The translations under genes and the position numbers were made by a program. From Flavobacterium selenitireducens (GTDB lineage: Bacteria; Bacteroidota; Bacteroidia; Flavobacteriales; Flavobacteriaceae), in contig NZ_JAAVIY010000005.1 in assembly GCF_014748335.1 (NCBI RefSeq), positions 1 to 64,000 on the forward strand: a stretch of 64,000 nt of DNA, given 5' to 3'. Shown in pieces: positions 30,001 through 37,600 of the stretch. Under the pieces are notes generated by a model, which was given only the letters and a program-made list of their open reading frames with translations, had not been told where the DNA came from and made no database searches. How positions within the stretch are numbered: the first letter of the stretch is position 1; every line of letters begins with the position of its first letter.

Positions 30001-33000
30001 GCCTTCTGGATTGACATATGAAAATGCAACAACAGGTACGCTTACGGTAAACGCATCTGCAATCGCAGCTCCGATCGCCCGTTACTATCGCGCGGTTATT
30101 ACCTCCGGCGGATGTTCGTTGAGTACTGCAGGCGCATTGCTTACTATACAGAACTATTGTATACCGGCAGCCACGGCGTCCACGAACTCGAGGATTACCC
30201 AGTTTACGACGACAGGCGGCGTGACCAATTTGTCTAACGCTTCTGCCTTTTCTGCAGGAGGTTATGCCAATTACATCGATCTCTCAGCTTCCGTTTACCA
30301 AGGGCAACCGTTGTCTTTTTCAACAACGACTGCAGGAGGATCATCTGGGATGGCGATTTGGATTGACTATAACAACAACCTCTCATTCGAGGCTGGTGAA
30401 AGAGTTTTCAATACAACCGGTTACGGCAACAGCCAGTCGGGCACATTCACCGTTCCGGTGGCTACCGCTCCTGGATCGTACAGAATGCGTGTCTTGATTG
30501 ACTTCAACTCATTAAACCCAACCAATTCGTGCGGATTTACAGGTGCAACTCCAAGAGGAGAAGTGGAAGATTACACGCTCACGGTTTTGCAGATTCCACA
30601 ATGTAATGGAACTCCGACTGCGGGAACTGCTGTAGCTTCTGCGACGGCTCTATGTATATCCGGAGTGTCGACCTTGAGTGTGTCGGGTTACCAGACACCT
30701 GTCGTAGGACAGTCGTTCCAGTGGTATAACGTTGCAACCGGGCTTATTCCGGATGCCACGGGAACTACTTACACAACGCCGACACTTACGGCATCTGCTT
30801 CGTATTTCGTGCGTGTGACGTGTACCAATTCGGGTCTTTTCTCGGATTCCAACACTGTTGCCATAAACGTGACCAACCCGGTTGTGGCTACCATAGCACC
30901 GGCAACGCGTTGCGGAGCAGGTACAGTAACACTTGGCGCCACGGCTCCTGCGGGCCAGATATTGAGCTGGTATACAGCGGCTACTGGCGGTTCGCCCGTT
31001 GGTTCAGGCGAAAGTTTTACGACACCTGCGATTTCGGCTACGACCAGTTACTATGTTTCGGCGTCCAGCGAGGCGGCTCCACTTGCCGCGGCTTGTGCTT
31101 CGACTTCAACGTCGACGTCGTATTACATTACAGGTTTTTCTACGACGGGTGCGTTGCGCAACATCACGAACACCGGAACGGTTCAGTCGGCAAGCGGATA
31201 TGGCAATTACACTGCTATGTCTGCAAGTCAAGTGCCTGGTGGCTCAGTTAACTTTTCGGTCACATGGCCAAGCTCGACCTATGGCGTGAGCGTGTTCATC
31301 GACTGGAACAACGACGGCGATTTTGACGATGCAGGAGAAAAAGTTGCCGGTACTGCAAGTTATGTGAGCTCTCCTTATAACACTTCGTTTACTGTTCCTG
31401 CGGGCACTTCCCCGGGAGCAAAGCGAATGAGGGTCAAGGCAGATTTCTCAGTCGGTTCTCCTTTGGCTTGTAGCAACTCGACGAGCCAGGAAACGGAAGA
31501 CTATACCTTCATGGTACCTTGTGAATCAGCTAGGACGGAAGTTGTCGCAACTATAAATGCGGCACCTGCACTTGCGATAAGTGCCAGCTCAGCCAGTATT
31601 TGTGCGGGAGCCAGTACGAGTGTCAACGTTACTTCGGCATTGTCTGACTTTGACAGCTATGTCTGGACACCTTCAACCGGAGTTTCAGGAACTGCTGCCA
31701 CAGGGTTCACATTTAACCCGACAACGACGACGACGTATACACTAACGGCCAGCCAGTCAGGCGGAAGCCAGTGCGTGAACACGGCGACTTTCGCGGTTAC
31801 TGTCAATTCACTCCCAGTGGCACCGGTCTTCTCTCCGGCAAGCGTAAACATGTGTTCTACGGATGGACCGGTACAGATTTCGTCGACAGCAATCAACATG
31901 GTAGCTCTTTCGGAGAACTTTGACAACAATGCTCCGGCTTGGACGATCACGAGTGCAAATGACTCGCCGGTTGCTACCAACTGGACGTTCAGGTCTGTGC
32001 CGTACACAGAAACGTCAGGAATTGCGGATTTCAGCAACTTCACTACCCAAAACGGTGGTAAATTTGCGATTGCCAATTCTGATCTCGGTGATTTTGGAGA
32101 CGTCACAAACACGATACTGACATCACCATCGTTCAGTACGTTGAGCATGTCAAGCCCTCAACTTACGTTTGAGCAGGTTTACCATTACATATCTGATGAC
32201 GTCACCGTTAAGATTGAAGTCTCTGTCAACAACGGATCGACCTGGACAACGTTAGTGTCACAGCTGGGTACGAGCGTGGGAACTACTACGAACAATGCGC
32301 AGGCTATGGCAAATTCAAGCTTTGACATGACTGCTTACGCAAATCAGCCAAATGTGAAGATCCGCTTTAACTACGCGTCTGAATGGGGCTTCTTCTGGGC
32401 GATTGACAATGTTCGCGTGGTCAATCAGCAAACTCCTGCAGTTGCGTTTACGCCTGTAGCGGGATTGTTTACGGATGCTGCCGGAACCCAGCCTTACAGC
32501 GGAGGTGCCGTAACATCAGTCTATGCCAAACCAGCTCAGTCGACGGTTTATACCGCCACGACGACCAGTTCTGCAGGTTGCTCGACGTCAGTCTCGTATA
32601 ACGTTAACGTCACCAATGCAACCGTTTGGTATGTAGATGCCGACGGAGACGGTTACGGAACTGCTACGCTTCCGACAGTTATCGCTTGTACGCAGCCGAC
32701 GACGCCAACGCCATATGCTGCGGTTGCCGGAGATTGCGACGACAGTGCCGGCGCCATTCATCCAGGACAGGCCGATGTGCCGTTCAATGGTGTGGACGAC
32801 AACTGTGACGGTGTCATCGACGAGACCAGCCGTGTGTATTCCCAAGTGTTGGCTTCCCAATGTGGAACGACCCTTACGTCGATCAGTTCTGTAATTGGAG
32901 CGGTGAGCTACGGCGCTCCGTTCAACGGTTACCGCTTCAAGGTGGTCAACACCGCTACGGGTGCTGAGCAGACAATCGACCGTACGGCTCCGAACTTCAG

Positions 33001-33985
33001 TCTTTCACAGCTGGCCAGTTATGACTACGCTACGACCTATTCTATTTCGGTCATGCTGCGTCGCAACGGCATTTGGTTGAATTACTACGGACCGGCTTGC
33101 CTGGTTTCTACTCCTGCTATTCTCGATCCGGGAGGATCTGCTGCCGTGAGCCCGTCACAATGTGGCGCAACGCTCAACAGCATCAGTACATTGATCGCGA
33201 CGACAAGCATTCCGGGTGTGACAGGATACCGCTTCCGCGTGACCAACATGACCGATGATTCGAACCCTCATGCTGTGCAAACGATCGAGCGTTCGATTAA
33301 TTTCTTCGCTCTTACCATGCTGACAAGGTTCAACTACGGAACGGAGTACCAGATCGAAGTTGCCGTCAAGACAAATGGCAACTGGTCAGGTTACGGCGCA
33401 CCATGTAACGTCTTCTCGCCAGCCGTGCCGACGCTGAACAACTGTGGCGCCAGCATTGCAAGCCCGTCTACGCTTATAGCTACGACAAGCTTGAACCGTG
33501 TGCAGGCCTATCGTTTTGAGATCACCAACATGACGTCTTTCGAACAGATTACCGTCGACAGATCCCAAAACTTCTTCTCGTTCGCCCAGGTGCCTAACTT
33601 CGTACCGGGAGCGCTTTACGGCGTTCGCGTATCGGTACAGACTTCGGGTCACTGGTCACCGTATGGTGAAGCTTGCGAAATTACTGCTCCGGGAGCGGCG
33701 CGATCAATCGTCAACGAAGAACCTGCCCAGGCGGCGGTCAACTTCCGCGCGGTGGTTTACCCTAACCCTTACGTAGAAAGTTTTGCGCTTGACATGGATA
33801 CCTCAAGTGAAGAGGACGTTCAGGTGAAAGTATACGACATGGTAGGAAAATTGCTTGAAGACCGCCAATTCCCGATCGACCAGATCGAGATGCAGCAATT
33901 CGGAGAGCGTTATCCGTCCGGCGTTTACAACATCGTGGTTACGCAAAGCAGTTTCGTCAAGACGCTGCGTGTGATTAAGCGCTAG
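24083..33985 (+). CDS. Giant T9SS-secreted mosaic surface protein, type A tail (about 3300 aa)
   Basis: The longest gene here. The frame opens at a GTG (24032); ATG 24083 gives a ~34-residue polar leader and then a signal peptide (WLMCLLVMLSCLTG, cleavage after MFA); ATG 24184 would give only the signal peptide. By base position: N-terminal beta domain (24270-24940); Fn3 domains (24950-25530); cleaved-adhesin-like (25545-26010); Fn3; two pre-peptidase-like domains (26290-27090); three Fn3 repeats (27090-27970); cleaved-adhesin-like; IPT/TIG (28450-28710); Big_2-like; several Ig-like; GEVED (30150-30590); CHU_C-type Ig-like (WYTAATGGSPVG); second GEVED (31090-31530); cleaved-adhesin-like (31900-32430); MopE-like DxDxDGYG...NGVDDNCDG (32620-32830); three ~95-residue repeats (32830-33700); type A T9SS tail (from 33740). 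Inferred: cell-surface adhesin; no enzymatic domain seen. Confidence 0.9.
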   Translation: MIVNYHSPNRRNDARLGYNVGDVNGPPPWRIPKVMQRWLMCLLVMLSCLTGNQMFAQTGIANYSRTISTGNTYTPIVGTTLWTSWDSELSAAIPMGGTFTFGGANFTSCFIGANGAITFGTGSSTSTPLSSSTSYSGAISALGNDGGNSTAAGATPRISYLGTATEFIVQYTDHAYWYGRSTERLNFQIRLTFATGEINLVYGPCTAPADTGAAQVGLRGNSNTFSTNVNNLMLANTPSGTTCNWSNAVTGYSNSSTVLFNSSNTSVNIPNGLKITFNPGTVAPVRTFSSVTGITATGATVSWTAPSGATQYSVQYRVPGTCAWTNYSGNPVAATSVALTGLSANTSYQVRVRAENATTASQYSHIPNAAGTGDGYTTTGTFTTLASCFPATALTATVTSNVAATLNWTAPTTAPSAGYQWEVRTSGAAGSGASGLVQSGTSATTTASVAGLTGNTAYSAYVRSNCGAGDFSTWTSASAFTTAFLGTLPWSESFATTTLPAGWSNPTPVWTIGTTTAIPAIATNYIRRNLSSSTTTAQFSTGSYGPVVSGQELSFDYALANASSPYAPPTGSWGTIQVQVSTNFGGTWATLATINDAAVSGWVNRTFPLSAYVGQNVSFRFIGTRTSGDFQMAFDNLSVDAPSSCTAVSGFGVSGVISSGATLSWSANALATSGYEYEVRTSGLPGSGATGLGPNGIIPGTSVNLTSLTANTNYVAYIRSVCGGSSSAWRQVAFKTTVAGDLCAEAISLTCGSNITVSLVNSTNEAMAVCGISGVTTQNSAGIWFKFTGNGDDTTISTGNTDPSVDTRLAVYSGSCGTLTCLGGNDDISNATPANLRSQVFLPTTVGTEYYVLLYSYSGTTPTGNIVMSMTCTPVCNPATTNDDCATAAPVTVGTPLASNNSCSFASAVSYPSCASSFGTYYDTWYSFNSGTNTSLEVSAVGISPAAVSYAIYTGACGSLVQQFCNNTPGTAATHTVVANTNYFVRVYSLSTGARGNFTLTVKVPCVNATGISFSAVTPTTATISWTASTSNPSGGYEYEIRSTGAAGSGSEGLAVQGTTAAGVVTANIVGLTKETAYRIYVRAVCGTGDFSAWSSGTAFTTPPSCYVPTAVTATGATPTTVNAAWTAPATGTPQGYEYEVRSSGAAGSGATGLAAQGTTAAGVVTANIGGLVQDTAYRLYVRSVCGTSDFSTWTSGTAFTTPPSCFKPTALNASAITNSTANVSWTAPTTAPAVGYQYAVTTSSTPPASGTATTTANGSVSGLTSNTQHYLHVRSVCVANEDFSNWVTYSFRTACDPASVPYVENFDSLPAPAFPECTVVQNPGSGNEWIVDEIDILGFSSQALIYVYDEDFAANTWWHSRGINLEAGKSYTISYTYSGTGTDYPERMRVAYGTAQSAAAMTNILATHANITLDTATPNSVIFSVPTTGIYYFGFQAYSARNRDLLVVDDISVIATPLTVTTFTPTTICSAGIAADRTVVITGYSFTDATSVTFNGVAAQSFVINSPTQITAIAPAGVTSGTIVVASATASSTSTESLAVTPSPVVNPIQNGDEPLCVGDAVQLSNPSPGGTWSSSDESIATVEDGVVTSVGPGEVEIRYSVTDLGCTTVVTKTIVVNEPVLVSNPATQTVVTGDASSFSVTATGAVQSYQWMVSTDEGNTFQNVENESPYSGAQTATLSISATPDTFNGYLYMVVVTAASPCLPVESAPATLNVGNTGITGDPASQTVCSSSIAATVFTVVPSGEVDSYSWEEDQGLGFAPIADGSANGLVYSGTGTAQLSVSGFTAINSGWAYRAKVQGPANGATSNAASVTVVEGVSVQTAPASTSNCYSSGSATFSVVANGAVAGYQWQYSTDGVTFANVVNNTPTGATYTNATSASMTVATTAATPASGTYFYRVVISSQSPCGPVESTNAQLSIFTPQVTTAPSAATVLYGNSTTLTVASSSPGATYQWQYAATLNGTYANVVNNTPSGLTYENATTGTLTVNASAIAAPIARYYRAVITSGGCSLSTAGALLTIQNYCIPAATASTNSRITQFTTTGGVTNLSNASAFSAGGYANYIDLSASVYQGQPLSFSTTTAGGSSGMAIWIDYNNNLSFEAGERVFNTTGYGNSQSGTFTVPVATAPGSYRMRVLIDFNSLNPTNSCGFTGATPRGEVEDYTLTVLQIPQCNGTPTAGTAVASATALCISGVSTLSVSGYQTPVVGQSFQWYNVATGLIPDATGTTYTTPTLTASASYFVRVTCTNSGLFSDSNTVAINVTNPVVATIAPATRCGAGTVTLGATAPAGQILSWYTAATGGSPVGSGESFTTPAISATTSYYVSASSEAAPLAAACASTSTSTSYYITGFSTTGALRNITNTGTVQSASGYGNYTAMSASQVPGGSVNFSVTWPSSTYGVSVFIDWNNDGDFDDAGEKVAGTASYVSSPYNTSFTVPAGTSPGAKRMRVKADFSVGSPLACSNSTSQETEDYTFMVPCESARTEVVATINAAPALAISASSASICAGASTSVNVTSALSDFDSYVWTPSTGVSGTAATGFTFNPTTTTTYTLTASQSGGSQCVNTATFAVTVNSLPVAPVFSPASVNMCSTDGPVQISSTAINMVALSENFDNNAPAWTITSANDSPVATNWTFRSVPYTETSGIADFSNFTTQNGGKFAIANSDLGDFGDVTNTILTSPSFSTLSMSSPQLTFEQVYHYISDDVTVKIEVSVNNGSTWTTLVSQLGTSVGTTTNNAQAMANSSFDMTAYANQPNVKIRFNYASEWGFFWAIDNVRVVNQQTPAVAFTPVAGLFTDAAGTQPYSGGAVTSVYAKPAQSTVYTATTTSSAGCSTSVSYNVNVTNATVWYVDADGDGYGTATLPTVIACTQPTTPTPYAAVAGDCDDSAGAIHPGQADVPFNGVDDNCDGVIDETSRVYSQVLASQCGTTLTSISSVIGAVSYGAPFNGYRFKVVNTATGAEQTIDRTAPNFSLSQLASYDYATTYSISVMLRRNGIWLNYYGPACLVSTPAILDPGGSAAVSPSQCGATLNSISTLIATTSIPGVTGYRFRVTNMTDDSNPHAVQTIERSINFFALTMLTRFNYGTEYQIEVAVKTNGNWSGYGAPCNVFSPAVPTLNNCGASIASPSTLIATTSLNRVQAYRFEITNMTSFEQITVDRSQNFFSFAQVPNFVPGALYGVRVSVQTSGHWSPYGEACEITAPGAARSIVNEEPAQAAVNFRAVVYPNPYVESFALDMDTSSEEDVQVKVYDMVGKLLEDRQFPIDQIEMQQFGERYPSGVYNIVVTQSSFVKTLRVIKR
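27160..27705 (+). repeat. Duplicated Fn3-like domain
   Basis: Two successive ~270-bp segments encode near-identical Fn3-like domains (GYEYE(I/V)RS(T/S)GAAGSG, AQGTTAAGVVTANI, FTTPPSC). At DNA level they match over long stretches with mostly third-position changes, suggesting a recent internal duplication. Confidence 0.75.
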
Positions 33986-34012
33986 TCGTTAGACTCTCGT
34001 TATTTAACTTTA

Positions 34013-34043
34013 AAACCCTTCTCATACCGAGAAGGGTTTTTTT
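34013..34043 (+). terminator. Rho-independent terminator
   Basis: Perfect 11-bp stem (AAACCCTTCTC with GAGAAGGGTTT), five-base loop, then a T run, 27 bp after the stop at 33985. Confidence 0.94.
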
Positions 34044-34629
34044 ATACGGATTATTTTATAGGGTAGAGATTCCGATGCCTATCGCATCTCCTGGCGTCGT
34101 CCGTCGGAAAACCTCAAACGACTATTTCTGATGGAGTGAAATGCGACCTTTACGAATTTAGCATAAGATGAATCATTAAATTATCCCTTTGGAAGTGCGG
34201 TATGTTGCTCGTATTCGCGAGGCAATAACGAGGTGAGCGTTATGCTTTACCTGGATCGCTGGCGTACCGACGCAGCCTGAATTGTGAACCCGCTAAAGTC
34301 GATCTCGCGACAGGTAAATAGTTTAGATTCCGTAATGCGAAAAGACTTTCTCAGAAATGAAAGGCCTTTCTTATTTAAATATTTTCACTGAAACGCAGAT
34401 GCCGTTCAGGGTATCGCAAAATTTGTATCGCATGGTTGACAAATCCGCAATCGATTATGCAGTACAACGTTAAATCGGGTTTCCTGTCGATTATTTTTCC
34501 TATCTCGATTTTAGCTCGATTACTTTGACGTAATTCTTCCAACAAGCTGCCACACCGTTGATTAATTATTAGATCTCCCAGATGTAAGGTCTCGGGCTTG
34601 CAATATCATTCACTTAAAATTCGATGCTT
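34044..34629. other. Non-coding interval with hairpins and TCGATT repeats
   Basis: About 585 bp without a convincing gene. It contains GATGC-ctatc-GCATC (34073-34087), a GTCGGAA heptamer near 34104 like the arm of the dyad at 17619, an imperfect terminator-like hairpin with short T runs at about 34340-34375, and four TCGATT hexamers at 34451, 34487, 34505 and 34516 ahead of the gene at 34630. A small RNA or a decayed gene is possible; neither is shown. Confidence 0.5.
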
Positions 34630-37600
34630 ATGAAAACAAAACTATTCAGTTTCGGCAGGCGATGTTCCGATTCGTTCGGAAAATCGGCTCTGCTGTTAAT
34701 CATGACGGTGGGAGGCCTGTTTTTAGGACAGACGGCTTCCGGCCAGATAACCAACGTTGGCTCTTCCAACGCCACCACGACCGGGACGTCGTTGGCCATA
34801 CCCAAGCCAGCAGGATTGGCGGTAGGGGATATGATGTTCCTCAGTATTGTACAGAGCGACAATGACGCGAATGGCCTGGCCGATCCGACGCCGTCTGGCT
34901 GGACGGAAATCGCCGGAAATCAAATCGGCAGTAGCGGCACTTCGCTGTGGAGAGGTACTTTGCTTTATCGTTTTGCCAACGCGGCCGACGTGAGCGCAGC
35001 CAGTTTCTCGGTCACACTTTCTTCCGGAACCAACGGAGACGGTGCACAAGGCGCCATCACCGTGTTCAGAGGCGTCGATGCCGATGACCCGTTCGATGCG
35101 ACAGGCGACGCTTTGTCAGCAAATACGTCTGCGGCAGTGTTGTCGGCCGGCTCAAAAACCGCATCGGATCTCAATTCCGCGGCTGTTCTTTTTGCCTTTA
35201 CGGGTCAAGCCGCTTCAACCCACGCAAATTGGTCGACTACATCGCCGGGAGCTTTAACCGAATTGTACGATCTTCCGTTTGCTGCGGCTCCATCGCAAAA
35301 TTCACTTGGGGCTGCGTGGGCGATTAAATCCGGGACAGGCGGAACCGGAATAGCTTCAGTTGGCATTACTCCCAACGGACGAGGCGATGCGGTGCTGGTG
35401 CTTTTGAAGCAGGACCTTTCTTTAGGGGCCAACGCGATTTCGGGCTCGCCTTTCTGTCAAGGAGAGGTTATTTCGGTTCCGCTGGCTATCAAAGGAACGT
35501 TTGCAGCAAACAATACGTTTACCGTGCAACTCTCCAATGCAAGTGGTAGCTTTACATCAGCTACGACAATTGCAACATTGACAAACGCCACGACCGCGAC
35601 TGCCATAAACGCTACCATTCCAAACGGGCAGGCAGCCGGAACCGGTTACAGGATAAGGGTAAATTCGAGCAATCCGGCCATCACCGGCGACAACAACGGA
35701 AGCAACCTTAGTATCGTCGCCAAACCAACCGCGAATGCAGGAACTGCTGTGTCCGCATGTTCTACAGGTGCCCCGGCCAATATCACCGCCGGAGCAACCG
35801 CTGCCAATAACGCCGGGATAACCTGGACTTCAAACGGTCTTGGGACGATTTTGAATGCGAACTCACTGACCGGAGCTACTTATTCAGCCGATCCGTCAGA
35901 CGGGCCGACAGTAACTTTGACGTTAACGGCGACCGGAAACGGTTCTTGTGCGAACGTCATCTCCAACAAAACACTTACGATCGTCAATCCGCCGACAGCT
36001 GCTGCCGGAGGCTCTGCAACGATATGTGAAAACCAGACCGTTCAGGTTTCAGGAGCGTCTTCGTCAAACGGAACGATACTTTGGACTGAAAACGGGGCAG
36101 GGACCATCACGGCCGGCGCCAATACTTTGACACCGACTTACACGGCCGCTGCCGGGGACGCCGGAAATACGGTTACGTTGACGATGACTGTCAGCAACGG
36201 AGGATGTACGCCTGCAACGGCAACATTCACGGTAAATGTGACCGGATTGCCGATCGCGGTAGCCGGAACTCCGGTCGCTGTCTGCGCGGATGCTGTTGAC
36301 ATCGCGATAGGAACCGGAGCATCTGCATCGAACAATTCGGGAGTAGAATGGAGCTCTAACGGAACCGGTAGCTTCGCGAATGCCACTTCTCTGAACTCCG
36401 CAACTTATACTCCAAGCCCGGCTGACGTCGCGGCAGGATCGGTCACCTTGACCTTGACGGCATTCGGAAATTCGCCATGCGGAAACACTACGTCCACTAA
36501 GACGTTGACGCTACACGCATTGCCGACACCGGTAGTTATCACGCCATCTTCACAATCGATTTGTCCGGGCACAACAGTAGCGCTGAACGGGGCAGGTGGT
36601 GTTTTGGAACCAAATGCGTTTTATTCCGACAACTTCAACGGGACACTTAGTTTCGCCACAGCAGGAACCGCTAGCAACGGCACTGCTTTTACGGTGCGCA
36701 CGAGCCCTCATTTTGCCGGCGTGAACAGTTTTGCTTCGCCTGATAACAGCAAATTTGTAATGTCGAATCTGGCTACCCTCGTTTCTAATGGAAGTGCGAA
36801 CACCCAACTTACCTCGGCTACATTCAGTTCAGTAGGATTTGAAAGCCTTTCGCTCTCCTACAAGCACAGTTACAGAAAAGGAAGCGAGGGCGGAGTCAAC
36901 GTCCAAATTTCAACTAATGGAGGCACAAGCTGGACTAACATCAGAAATCATAATTCCAATCAAGGTGCTTCGGACGGGCTTGTTACAGACAATGTCGACC
37001 TGAGCGCTTACATCAACCAGAGCAATCTCAAAATCCGCTTCAACTATGTTGCGAACGTGGGATGGTTCGGCACCGCATGGTGGGCTATCGATGATGTGGT
37101 GGTTTCAGGCATTGCACCAAAAATGGTGTGGTCGCCAACCACCGGTCTTTACACTGATGCGGCCGCAACAATAGCTTACACCGGAACCATTACGCCTAAC
37201 GTATACGCCAAACCGTCAGCGACGACAACTTATACCGCTACCTCGGCAAGTTCGTTCGGCTGCGGATCGGAAAGCGCGCAAATCACCTTGACGGTAAACC
37301 AGGCAACGTTGTCTGGCGTAGCCCAATCGGCGGCGGTTTGTCAGGACACTGCGGCTACCTTTACGCTAACCGGATTGGTTCCTAACAGTGTCTCCAATAT
37401 TACCTACCACATCGGTGCAGGGGGCAACCAAACGGCCGGTTCCGTGATCGCGGACGGTTCGGGAAGCGCCAGTTTTACAACAAACGTGGCTTTGGCTAAC
37501 AACGGACAGACGTTGACCGTAACGAACATCGAATGGACCAATGCTACGCCTGTGTGTAACTTCGCACCGACTTCAGGAAATACCGTAGCGGTTCAGGTCA

